In this document: positions 6,638 to 14,990 of the stretch, piece after piece
How positions within the stretch are numbered: the stretch's first letter is position 1
Layout of the letters: each line of letters starts with the position of its first letter
NCBI GenBank assembly: GCA_945834405.1
Contig: CAMAHD010000012.1
Span: forward strand, 1 to 35,047
From: an uncultured Prevotella sp.
GTDB taxonomy: Bacteria; Bacteroidota; Bacteroidia; Bacteroidales; Bacteroidaceae
Reading direction: 5' to 3'
Length of the DNA stretch: 35,047 nt
Translations under genes and position numbers: made by a program
The notes under the pieces: model-generated
What the model was told of the DNA's origin: nothing
Database searches by the model: none
The model's input: only the letters and a program-made list of their open reading frames with translations

Positions 6638-8593
6638 ATGAAGAAAACTCTTTTGTTGCTCCTGACATGGGCGTGGACTCTGACGGTATCTGCCCAGTTT
6701 AACATAGACAGGCTGATGATGATAGGGCGCAGTGCGCTCTATTATGAGGATTATGTTCTTTCTATCCAGTATTTCAATCAGGCCATTGCTGCCAAGCCAT
6801 ATCTGTATGAACCCTGGTATTTCAGAGGGATTGCAAAGTTTTATCTTGATGATGTGGCTGGGGCTGAGGCTGACTGTACCAAAGCCATAGAACGTAATCC
6901 GTATGTCGTGTCTTTATATGAACTGCGTGGACTGACACGTATCAGACAAGACAAGTTTCTGGATGCCGTAGCTGACTATACACAGGCTTTGAGGCATGCT
7001 CCTGACAACCAGAGTCTCTGGCACAACAGAGTGCTTTGCAGGATTCAGGCAAAGGACTATCAGAAGGCTTTGGCAGAACTGGACACGATCAATAGAAGAT
7101 GGTCGAAATATGCCGGTGCGTATGCCATGAGAGCCGAGGTATATATGGCACTCAAAGATACGACAGCCGCTATAGAGGCTCTTGACAAGAGTCTGGAACT
7201 GGATGCTTATGACGGTTCCGTATGGGCACAGAGGGCTTCTGTCAGTCTCTCTCGCAGTGAATGGAAAGAGGCTGAGGGCTTTCTGGACAAGGCCATTCAT
7301 CTGAAACCGAAACATCCGGGATATTATATCAACCGCGCACTGGCAAGAGTGAATCTGAGCAAACTCAGAGGGGCTATGGCTGACTACGATACGGCACTCG
7401 ATTTGGACTCTGCCAATTTCATAGGACATTATAACCGTGGATTGCTGAGAGCTCAGGTGGGCGATGACAACAGAGCCATCACCGACTTTGACTTTGTCCT
7501 GAGAATGGAACCTGACAACTATCTTGCCATCTACAACCGTGCCCTCTTGCTGGACAAAACAGGAGATGTAAGAGGAGCTATCCGTGACTATACAAAGGTG
7601 ATAGAACGATTCCCAAATTTCTGGACGGGATTGGAGAACAGGGCTAAGTGTTACAGGCGATTGGGTATGGTGAAACAGGCAGAACAGGATGAGTTCAAGG
7701 TATATAAAGCACAGCTATACAAGCACTTATATGGAGTGCAGCCTCGAATGACCAAGGAGCAACGCAAGCGCAGTGACGATGAAGATATGGAGAAATACAA
7801 TCAGATTGTTGTGGCTGATGAGGAAGAAACGGAACACGAATATAAGAATGAATATCGGGGAAAGGTACAGAACAGAAAGGTAGAGATGGATTTCCTGCCA
7901 ATGTATGAGATGGCATTTGCTCAGCATCATAGCGAGGTAAAAACCTATATTCCTTTCGACAGGAAAGTAGATGCCTTCAATGCTGCCCATCGTCATCTTC
8001 GTCCCTTGTATGTCGTATGCAGTCATACTGGTCCGGACGAACGGCAGAGCAAAGCCTATTTCGACTATATTGATAGCCTGTCGGCACGACTGGCGCATGT
8101 GGGTAACGAGGAAATGGCTGTTCTTCTTTTCCAGAGAGCTGTAGCTTATTCTGTTACCCAGAATCTGGAGGAAGCTGTTTCCGATTTGGGAGCCTGTCTT
8201 CAGAACGATTCAACCAATGTTCTCGTACTGTGGCAGAGAGCTGTCTGCAACCAGCGTCTTGCCGTGTTCAACCAGTCTCAGGGAAAGGATTCGCAATGGC
8301 TCTTTGCCCATGCTTTGTCTGACCTTTCTACGGCTATCATGCAAGATCCGCAGAATGCTTATCTCTTGTATGACCGTGGCAACATGTATGCAAGTCGGAA
8401 GGATTATGGCAGGGCTATTGAGGACTATACACGAGCCATCATCATCGACCAGCACCTGGCAGAGGCTTACTATAACCGAGGTATGGCGAGACTGGAGTTA
8501 GGACGTACCCAAGAGGGTATAGCCGACTTGAGTAAGGCTGGCGAATTGGGACTCTATCAAGCATACAGTGTCATCAAGCGTCATCGCAAATAG
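6638..8593 (+). CDS. Exported tetratricopeptide-repeat protein
   Basis: This 651-residue protein has a signal peptide (residues 1-19, ending in SAQ) and two blocks of TPR motifs. Block one (about 20-365) contains at least nine repeats with typical phrases such as YNRGLLRAQVGDDNRAITDF. Block two (about 480-650) contains AYYNRGMARLELGRTQEGIADL. Between them is a highly charged acidic linker (about 375-410) and a non-TPR segment. It is probably a periplasmic or outer-membrane scaffold; the partner cannot be told from sequence. It is the last gene of the SPOR-ruvX-def run. The 3' end, including the stop codon, is duplicated just downstream (8573-8619). Confidence 0.85.
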   Translation: MKKTLLLLLTWAWTLTVSAQFNIDRLMMIGRSALYYEDYVLSIQYFNQAIAAKPYLYEPWYFRGIAKFYLDDVAGAEADCTKAIERNPYVVSLYELRGLTRIRQDKFLDAVADYTQALRHAPDNQSLWHNRVLCRIQAKDYQKALAELDTINRRWSKYAGAYAMRAEVYMALKDTTAAIEALDKSLELDAYDGSVWAQRASVSLSRSEWKEAEGFLDKAIHLKPKHPGYYINRALARVNLSKLRGAMADYDTALDLDSANFIGHYNRGLLRAQVGDDNRAITDFDFVLRMEPDNYLAIYNRALLLDKTGDVRGAIRDYTKVIERFPNFWTGLENRAKCYRRLGMVKQAEQDEFKVYKAQLYKHLYGVQPRMTKEQRKRSDDEDMEKYNQIVVADEEETEHEYKNEYRGKVQNRKVEMDFLPMYEMAFAQHHSEVKTYIPFDRKVDAFNAAHRHLRPLYVVCSHTGPDERQSKAYFDYIDSLSARLAHVGNEEMAVLLFQRAVAYSVTQNLEEAVSDLGACLQNDSTNVLVLWQRAVCNQRLAVFNQSQGKDSQWLFAHALSDLSTAIMQDPQNAYLLYDRGNMYASRKDYGRAIEDYTRAIIIDQHLAEAYYNRGMARLELGRTQEGIADLSKAGELGLYQAYSVIKRHRK

Positions 8594-8619
8594 TTTTTAT
8601 CAAGCGTTATCGCAAATAG
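8573..8619 (+). repeat. 26-bp-period duplication of the TPR gene's 3' end
   Basis: The last 21 nt of the TPR gene with its stop codon (8573-8593) recur at 8599-8619 with one mismatch, separated by TTTTT. The second copy lies outside the coding region. Confidence 0.8.
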
Positions 8620-8643
8620 TGTCATTATCCAAGAGACATGTGA

Positions 8644-9369
8644 CTAAGCCTCGTCAGGTTGCAGGTTGTCTACATTGATGATACCCAGTTCCAAGGCACG
8701 TACTACCAAACGGGTGGCATTGATGCCGTTGCCACCATTGCCGGAAGGAAACAGTTTCTGTATCAGTTCGTTCTGACGCTTTTCCAGACTTTTTACACCA
8801 AAAGGCATACCGCGAAGATTGGTTATCTGTTCTTTGGTGTAGCCGAGAGCCAGATGACGCAGATAACGTTCGTCATATTCGTCAATCTCATAGTTGACCA
8901 GTGCTTCCTGGCAGCGCATCTGTCTGCCTACCGACTCCTTGAATCTTTCAACTATACGTTTGAGTATGGGTTCATTGAAGACCATTCTTTTTCCCTCCAT
9001 CACACTGGAGACGTCTGTTCGGGTAAGCAGCTCGCCGCTCTTGAGGATTATTCCGTCAGCTCCGGCATCCAGCACGTCTACCCATAGTTGTTCATTGAGA
9101 ATCTCGCCGGTGAAGATGAGAACCTTCACGTCAGGATGACGTTCGCGGGTGAGTCTGCATATCTCCACGCCGATAGTCGTAGAGCCATTCAGTCCCAAGT
9201 CGAGCAGTACCAGGTCGGGTTGATGCTGTTTCATCAACTCCCAATATTCGGCTTCGTCATTAGCTGTTCCGATGATTTCCGCTTCCGGAATATCACTTCG
9301 GATGATGCCTTCCGTTCCCTTGAGTTCAAGAGGTATGTCTTCAACGATGATAATCTTAAAATTTTTCAT
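8644..9369 (-). CDS. Response regulator with LuxR-like C-terminal region
   Basis: This 241-residue protein has a receiver domain (about 1-125) with acidic pair Glu10-Asp11, phosphoacceptor Asp57 in LLDLGLNG, Thr87 in LIFTGE and Lys110. The C-terminal region (about 160-235) has a helix-turn-helix pattern like LuxR/GerE regulators (RYLRHLALGYTKEQI, then a spacer and LEKRQNELIQKLF). I recall this C-terminal type as a separate Bacteroidota family (DUF5932), but that label is from memory. It starts 3 nt after the stop of the giant sensor kinase and is surely its partner. Targets are unknown; the adjacent eda-kdgK genes are candidates. Confidence 0.85.
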   Translation of the reverse strand: MKNFKIIIVEDIPLELKGTEGIIRSDIPEAEIIGTANDEAEYWELMKQHQPDLVLLDLGLNGSTTIGVEICRLTRERHPDVKVLIFTGEILNEQLWVDVLDAGADGIILKSGELLTRTDVSSVMEGKRMVFNEPILKRIVERFKESVGRQMRCQEALVNYEIDEYDERYLRHLALGYTKEQITNLRGMPFGVKSLEKRQNELIQKLFPSGNGGNGINATRLVVRALELGIINVDNLQPDEA

Positions 9370-9372
9370 GGG

Positions 9373-12300
9373 TCATTCTGTTTGTGATGATTTGTTCCTG
9401 TTATTTGTTCCTAGTACCACTTCCACTGTCCCCTGACTGCGGATGCTGATGCCACAGCTGCGCAGACGGGTGGATTCTGAATGTTCACGGATAATCTGGC
9501 GGCAGATAAAGAAGGGTATCTGATGGATAGTAGGGGTGGTAAAGACGGATGGAGAAAGCCCGATAAAAGCGTCCGACCGGAGGGTGAAAAGCAGGTAGTT
9601 GTGGTCTTTCTCGCTCACGGTCACATGGATATCCTTGCCAGTCCACTGGCGTAATAATCGGTATAGATAATCTACCAGAGTCCGATTGGCTATCAAGGTC
9701 TTGTCTGTGGCATGGCTGTCTCTCAGGAGCAGACAGTCCGTCAGATGTTCCATCGTGAAATGATGACCCTCCACCGCTTTCATGGCCTGTTCTGTCAGTA
9801 TGGTGTAGATATCCCGATAGTAGGTCACGGTCTGCAGCAAGTCCTGAGCAGGAGCATCTGTCTGTGCGAGGATGCGGCTGGGATAGTACATGGTCTCATG
9901 TTTCAAGGCTGACAGGCAATTGTCGAGAACGGCGTTGCCAACATGCAGCAGTTCCACCTCCTGATGCGTGGTATGCAGTTCTTCTTCCTTTTGTTCCAAA
10001 GCTACATGGTGGCGTTGCTGTATGTCTATATCTTCCTCCAAGGCGAGGCATACGGACTGGACGACCGTATTCAGTTCGTCAGGAAAAGAGTCTGTTGACA
10101 GTTTCCTTACCTGGTTCAGTTTCTCCTCAGAATTATTGTCTTCATCTTCCAATACCTTATTGATGGCATTCACTTGTTTCAGAAAGAAACGATAACGTCG
10201 CAGATGACGGAAATAAATGAGATAATATGCAGGAAGGATAGCCAATAAGATTACGGCGAGTATGACGATGGCAGCGGTCTTTTTGGTTTTCGACTCCTGC
10301 ATCTTACGGCAATAGTCGGGCAGGGTAGTGTCTGCCGACAGTTCCTTAAACAACTGGGTATATATCTTGTTGTTGTACTCGTATATCTTCCACTGGTGTA
10401 ATGCCAATGCCGCCACGGCACTCTCGTTGCGGAAGTCGAGGATGATGTGGTAGTCTGTCTGGACGTTCTGACGAAGCCATTCTATCTCAATGGGTACTGT
10501 TTCCGTGCCATTGTCTTTCTTCAAAAGAGCTTTGCCTTGGGGATAGAGACAGAGATAATGCTGGTTTAAGCATTGTCGGGCGGAGTCGGCAAAGAGTAAT
10601 GCCTGCCTGTAATTGGCTTCAATGTTGGAAAAATAGGCACTGTCAGCATACATCTTTGCCTTCCTGAGCCACTGCTGCTCTGTTGTCAGGCTACCCTGTA
10701 TGAAAACTGACGGCAGACAAGGCATCAGCAAAAGAAGCACGAGGCGCACAATACCTTTGGGTAGTCGGAACGAGAACCGCCGTGACGAGACGTCAGGACT
10801 TTCTTCAGTGAATGCACAAACACGGAAGAGGCGGCTTGTCTTACGGTATTTCTCTATGATGCCGCGGCAGTTCTTCAAACCAAATCCAAACCCTTTTTCC
10901 TTTTCTTGTTGTTCTGATTGGAGGACAGGTCCATTGCAGACGCTGATTTCTACATACTCATCGGTAGTGACCGATTGAATGTCCACCTGACCTCCCTGAC
11001 GGGTAAACTTGCGGGCGTTGTCTGTCAATGTATTCAGCATAAAGAGGGTCAGAGGGCGGTCTGCTTTCACCACAGCATCTGTAGGGGAGATATGGAGCCG
11101 GATGCCCTTGGCAGAAAAGCCCATGGACGATTTTTCCAGAATGTCGAACAGGGGTTGCAGGGGAAAGCTCTCTATGTGAAGAGTCAATTGTCCTTGGCGC
11201 ACCTTGATCCACTGAGTCAGAACATCGTTGGTAGCATGTATCTGTTGGGCTATCTCCGCAATATATTTTCTGCGTTCCTGCTCCCAATGGTCGGCCTGTT
11301 GTTCTTCCTGCCCTGAGTTTCGTGACTGTTCCGAGATGGTGTTCAGCCGTTTCACCTCGTTGAGCATACGGTCGATAAGTGGAATGATAGAGGTGACCAA
11401 TGCCAGTTTGGCTCTGCCCTCCAGAAGGGTTTCTTCTCCTTCTTCCTTGCGTTGGCGGGCGATGGCTTGTTCTTCTTCTACCTCCTCGATATGTTCTTTA
11501 ATGGACGCATGTTGAACAGCGGTCTTCTTGCGCCATTCTTCTAATGGTTGCAATAGTCGTGTCAAAGAGAATTCGGAACGGCTCTTTTGGTTCAGGTGAT
11601 GGAAAAACCACAACAGAAAGAGTAGCAGCAGAATGGCTGCCGTTACAATGACCAGATAGATATTTAACCAGAAACTCTCTTTGTCCAATTGGTCAGCACG
11701 AGCCTCCAGGTATCGGTCTTGTCTTGTCTGTTCCTGAATGTCCAGGTATTTGTTGCGGTTGATGTCGCTCGCCCTCTTGTCATCTATGGCAGCAAAGGCT
11801 ACGCTCCGTTGCTCATAGATACTGGCAACCAGGTCGGGTGCCTGTTGAATCAAAGGGGAGGAGAGGGCACTGTCCAGACTCGTCAGTGCATCCTTGTAGT
11901 TGCCCATAGCCATCTGGCAGGATGCTAAGCTGCGATATGCGCCTGCCACCTGATAGGTGTCTCCATAGCTACGGAATATCTCCAGAGCCTTTCGGCAGAG
12001 ACGCAGGGGAAGAGAGTCTGCTGCGGTAGCCGTCAGTCGGGGCAGACTTCCGGGGCATACTTTGTTGAGTAGTAGTACCTGCAATTGAAAGTTCGGGGAG
12101 TTGATGTCGCGCGTGCTGTTCAGCATGTGGTCGGCAATGGACTGCAGCGCATTGGCTGTGAAAAAGATATGGCCACTCTCTTTGGAAAGGAAGAGGCAAC
12201 GAAGCAGATAGTCTGTCTCCTTGCTGCTGACTTCTTCTTTAGTCTGTGCCAGAATGACGCCACCCGAACCAATATTATAAAGATAGTTCAGGTATTGGGC

Positions 12301-12900
12301 GGTATCTTGATGCAATTCACCGAGACTGTTCATCTGTTGGATGGCTGCTGCCGACTGTTCCAACAGACCTACATAATAATAATAGGTGGAGGTGACAATG
12401 GCATATTCCGTTTGGGCGTACAAAAGTTTCATCTTGTCGGTAGATGAAAGGCTTTTTTCGCGTGAGATACATTGCTCTAAGCGACGGTCAGCCTGTTCGC
12501 GATAATCGTAGAATTCTTTATTGTGTGATTGTCGCTGACAGAGACGCATCATCTGTATATCGGCAATGAGACATTCGATGCTGTTGTCTGTGGTGGTGTA
12601 GACGGCTTTCAACAGACTGTCGGCTTGTGTATAGTCCATGCGCATGATGGCAACAAAAGCGAGGTTGTTCAGAGCTGCAGCTTTCTCTCTTGGTTGCTTG
12701 ATGGCTGCATGGAATGCTTGTCGTGCCAATACCTGTGTGGAATCGAGATGGCGGTAGTGAAAAGCGTAAGACAAGCTGTTCAGCTTGCTGGCATGGTTCG
12801 GTTGCTGATGTGAGCAAGCTGAAAAGAACAAAAGACCGCAGAGGGCGGCTATCGCCATGCGGCCTTTTGAGATAATATGAAATATATGATGTGTTTTCAA
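9373..12900 (-). CDS. Giant lipoprotein-like sensor with two kinase-like modules (DUF5112/DUF5113 type)
   Basis: This 1175-residue protein has a duplicated plan. Residues 15-29 form a lipoprotein-type signal (FFSAC, Cys29), then TPR-like repeats lead to a membrane helix (about 409-435). A coiled coil and kinase module 1 follow: position 501-513 (LVTSIIPLIDRML) looks like an H-box without His, then an N-box with DNARKFT (627-633) and a G-box GFGFGLKN (670-677). A second hydrophobic segment (716-736), more TPR-like sequence and a helix (874-898) lead to module 2, with ALKHETMYYPSRI (His1001) and a decayed ATPase-like end (IPFFICRQIIREH). The reading frame opens at a TTG (12900), which supplies the basic residues of the signal; the first ATG is at 12858. 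It starts 14 nt after eda and precedes its response regulator by 3 nt. Confidence 0.85.
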   Translation of the reverse strand: MKTHHIFHIISKGRMAIAALCGLLFFSACSHQQPNHASKLNSLSYAFHYRHLDSTQVLARQAFHAAIKQPREKAAALNNLAFVAIMRMDYTQADSLLKAVYTTTDNSIECLIADIQMMRLCQRQSHNKEFYDYREQADRRLEQCISREKSLSSTDKMKLLYAQTEYAIVTSTYYYYVGLLEQSAAAIQQMNSLGELHQDTAQYLNYLYNIGSGGVILAQTKEEVSSKETDYLLRCLFLSKESGHIFFTANALQSIADHMLNSTRDINSPNFQLQVLLLNKVCPGSLPRLTATAADSLPLRLCRKALEIFRSYGDTYQVAGAYRSLASCQMAMGNYKDALTSLDSALSSPLIQQAPDLVASIYEQRSVAFAAIDDKRASDINRNKYLDIQEQTRQDRYLEARADQLDKESFWLNIYLVIVTAAILLLLFLLWFFHHLNQKSRSEFSLTRLLQPLEEWRKKTAVQHASIKEHIEEVEEEQAIARQRKEEGEETLLEGRAKLALVTSIIPLIDRMLNEVKRLNTISEQSRNSGQEEQQADHWEQERRKYIAEIAQQIHATNDVLTQWIKVRQGQLTLHIESFPLQPLFDILEKSSMGFSAKGIRLHISPTDAVVKADRPLTLFMLNTLTDNARKFTRQGGQVDIQSVTTDEYVEISVCNGPVLQSEQQEKEKGFGFGLKNCRGIIEKYRKTSRLFRVCAFTEESPDVSSRRFSFRLPKGIVRLVLLLLMPCLPSVFIQGSLTTEQQWLRKAKMYADSAYFSNIEANYRQALLFADSARQCLNQHYLCLYPQGKALLKKDNGTETVPIEIEWLRQNVQTDYHIILDFRNESAVAALALHQWKIYEYNNKIYTQLFKELSADTTLPDYCRKMQESKTKKTAAIVILAVILLAILPAYYLIYFRHLRRYRFFLKQVNAINKVLEDEDNNSEEKLNQVRKLSTDSFPDELNTVVQSVCLALEEDIDIQQRHHVALEQKEEELHTTHQEVELLHVGNAVLDNCLSALKHETMYYPSRILAQTDAPAQDLLQTVTYYRDIYTILTEQAMKAVEGHHFTMEHLTDCLLLRDSHATDKTLIANRTLVDYLYRLLRQWTGKDIHVTVSEKDHNYLLFTLRSDAFIGLSPSVFTTPTIHQIPFFICRQIIREHSESTRLRSCGISIRSQGTVEVVLGTNNRNKSSQTE

Positions 12901-12914
12901 AGAAACGGAAGGGA

Positions 12915-13583
12915 TTATCCGCGTGCCTTGGCAATATAGCCAAGCGCTTCAACACATTTGTCGGTGATGGCCTGCCAGTTTTCTGCTGCCACAACGTCCT
13001 TGGGGAACAGCTTGGAACCCATGCCGACACAGAATACACCTGCCTTAATCCATGAAGTGAGGTTTTCTTCATCGGGAGATACGCCACCGGTGACCATCAG
13101 CTTAGACCAAGGCATAGGAGCCATCAGACCCTTAACCAGCTTGGTTCCGAGGACGTCGCCTGGGAATATCTTGCACAAGTCACAGCCTGTTTCTTGAGCT
13201 GCTCCTACCTCGCTTACGCTACCGCAACCGGGGGTATAGGGAACGAGGCGACGATTACAAATCTTGGAAATCTCAGGATTGAACAGAGGACCGACTACGA
13301 AGCAGGCACCCAACTGAATATAGAGTGCGGCAGTAGCGGGATCAACAACTGAACCAACACCCATTGCCATTTCGGGACATTCCTTGGCAGCAAACTTCAC
13401 CACCTCTTCGAATACCTCGTGAGCAAAGTCTCCACGGTTTGTAAACTCAAAGGCACGGACACCGCCATCATAGCAGGCCTTCACTACCTTCTTGGCTACC
13501 TCTGCATCCTTGTGATAGAATACGGGAACCATACCTGTCTGACCCATCTTGGCCAGTACTGCTACTTTATCAAATTTAGCCAT
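12915..13583 (-). CDS. eda: KDPG/KHG aldolase
   Basis: This enzyme cleaves 2-keto-3-deoxy-6-phosphogluconate into pyruvate and glyceraldehyde-3-phosphate, the last step of hexuronate breakdown. The 222-residue barrel shows the Schiff-base Lys in [10 protein letters not shown], the catalytic Glu in FEFTNRGD, the GVGSV motif and the phosphate-binding [11 protein letters not shown]. It lies downstream of kdgK (178-nt gap with a hairpin). Directly behind it, 14 nt after its stop, is the sensor kinase gene, which suggests co-transcription. The gap upstream has only an imperfect -7-like sequence (TAGTATTTG on the minus strand, 13610-13618). Confidence 0.93.
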   Translation of the reverse strand: MAKFDKVAVLAKMGQTGMVPVFYHKDAEVAKKVVKACYDGGVRAFEFTNRGDFAHEVFEEVVKFAAKECPEMAMGVGSVVDPATAALYIQLGACFVVGPLFNPEISKICNRRLVPYTPGCGSVSEVGAAQETGCDLCKIFPGDVLGTKLVKGLMAPMPWSKLMVTGGVSPDEENLTSWIKAGVFCVGMGSKLFPKDVVAAENWQAITDKCVEALGYIAKARG

Positions 13584-13761
13584 AATGATATTTTCCAGCT
13601 CATCCCTGTCAAATACTAATCGTTGTCATCAGTGGTCATGATGGGATTCTCGCTGTATCGTTAATGATATTATATAATAATGTGAACGAACTCGTTAAAT
13701 ACCTTTTCAGGAATATCTGCTCCCCTCCACCCTGTCTTGGTAAGAGGGGAGTGAGAAGACA
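13584..13761 (-). other. kdgK-eda intergenic region with an 8-bp hairpin
   Basis: The 178-nt gap holds CTCCCCTC (13720-13727) pairing with GAGGGGAG (13744-13751) over a 16-nt loop, just after the kdgK stop. No U-run follows on the minus strand, so it looks like a stability or processing element rather than a classical terminator. Closer to eda, an imperfect -7-like TAGTATTTG (one base too long) lies at 13618-13610. No open frame of note was seen. Confidence 0.45.
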
Positions 13762-14787
13762 TTATCTCTGTACACGGCCAGAGGCATCACCGCCGGCAAG
13801 TGCCTCAACCTCCTCACGGCTCACCATGTTGAAGTCGCCGGGGATGGTATGCTTCAGTGCAGAAGCTGCCACTGCAAATTCAAGTGCCTGTCCCTGATTG
13901 TCAGGATAGGTCAGCAGTCCGTGGATAAGACCGCCAGAGAAAGAGTCACCGCCACCCACACGGTCGATGATAGGCATGATGTCGTAGTGCTTGCTCTGGT
14001 AGAACTCCTTGCCGTTGTAGATAAGTGCCTTCCAGCCATTGTGTGTTGCGGAGAGAGATTCGCGGAGTGTGGAAACGACATATTTGAATCCAAATTCCTT
14101 CATCATTCCCTGGAAGATGCCATAGTAGCCTTCAGCATCGGTTTTGCCGCCTTCTACATCTGCATCGGGCTTGAAACCAAGGCACAACTGAGCGTCTTCC
14201 TCGTTGCCGATGCAGACGTCAACATACTTCATCAAAGGCTTCATGATGCTCTGTGCCTTCTCTGAAGTCCACAGCTTCTTGCGGAAGTTCAGGTCGACAC
14301 TGACAGTAACACCATGACGCTTGGCAGCCTCACATGCCAGACGGGTCAGTTCGGCAGCCTTGTCACTGATAGCAGGTGTGATGCCGCTCCAGTGGAACCA
14401 GTCTGCACCTTCCATAATCTGATCGAAATCGAAATCCTCTGGGTCAGCCTCGGCGATGGAACTGCCTGCACGGTCGTAAATCACCTTGGAGGGACGCATG
14501 GAAGCGCCTGTTTCCAGATAGTAAATACCTACACGGTTGCCGCCACGGGCGATGAAGTCGGTGTGAACACCAAACTTGCGCAGAGAGTTGACTGCGCACT
14601 GACCGATTTCATGTTTGGGCAGTTTGGACACAAAATATGCCTCATGACCATAGTTGGCACAGCTGACAGCTACATTGGCTTCGCCACCACCGTACACAAC
14701 ATCAAAAAATTCACTTTGAACAAATCTCTTCTGACCAGGGGAAGAAAGGCGGAGCATAATCTCGCCTAAAGTTACAACTTTTGCCAT
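13762..14787 (-). CDS. kdgK: 2-dehydro-3-deoxygluconokinase (KDG kinase)
   Basis: This PfkB-family sugar kinase phosphorylates 2-keto-3-deoxygluconate to KDPG. The 341-residue protein has the N-terminal substrate motif VVYGGGEANVAVS, a middle region GISVDLNFRK-like (VTVSVDLNFRKKLW) and the anion-hole signature DRVGGGDSFSGGL near residue 270. Together with eda downstream and uxaA on the divergent side, it supports a hexuronate route. It is divergent from the LacI-type regulator across a 203-nt intergenic region, with its own -7 box at 14854-14861. Confidence 0.93.
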   Translation of the reverse strand: MAKVVTLGEIMLRLSSPGQKRFVQSEFFDVVYGGGEANVAVSCANYGHEAYFVSKLPKHEIGQCAVNSLRKFGVHTDFIARGGNRVGIYYLETGASMRPSKVIYDRAGSSIAEADPEDFDFDQIMEGADWFHWSGITPAISDKAAELTRLACEAAKRHGVTVSVDLNFRKKLWTSEKAQSIMKPLMKYVDVCIGNEEDAQLCLGFKPDADVEGGKTDAEGYYGIFQGMMKEFGFKYVVSTLRESLSATHNGWKALIYNGKEFYQSKHYDIMPIIDRVGGGDSFSGGLIHGLLTYPDNQGQALEFAVAASALKHTIPGDFNMVSREEVEALAGGDASGRVQR

Positions 14788-14853
14788 TTTGGTTATGAAT
14801 AATTTAAAGAATAATTTGTTATACGATTCTTGTTTTGTTATAGTTTGCGTCTA

Positions 14854-14861
14854 CAAAAATA
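14854..14861 (-). promoter_or_regulatory. Bacteroidota -7 box for kdgK
   Basis: The minus strand reads TATTTTTG, matching TAnnTTTG, 66 nt upstream of the kdgK start. It is preceded by A8-GAC and flanked by sequence almost identical to the promoter at 1493-1500. Confidence 0.65.
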
Positions 14862-14907
14862 GTCTTTTTTTTCCAAACAACGAAAATAATAGGGAAAAAA
14901 TGCACGT

Positions 14908-14917
14908 TTTTGCAAAA
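14908..14917. promoter_or_regulatory. Candidate operator for the LacI-type regulator
   Basis: TTTTGCAAAA is a perfect 10-bp palindrome lying between the divergent kdgK and LacI promoters. It is a plausible site for the adjacent regulator, but AT-rich palindromes arise by chance and there is only one copy. Confidence 0.25.
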
Positions 14918-14956
14918 TATTCTTTCTATCCATTCCTTGTTTTCGGATTTTATTGG

Positions 14957-14964
14957 TATTTTTG
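14957..14964 (+). promoter_or_regulatory. Bacteroidota -7 box for the LacI-type regulator operon
   Basis: TATTTTTG matches TAnnTTTG and lies 26 nt upstream of the start at 14991. TTG at 14937-14939 is a -33 candidate, spaced 17 nt. Confidence 0.55.
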
Positions 14965-14990
14965 CGAACAATTACCAAACAAGAAGTAAT

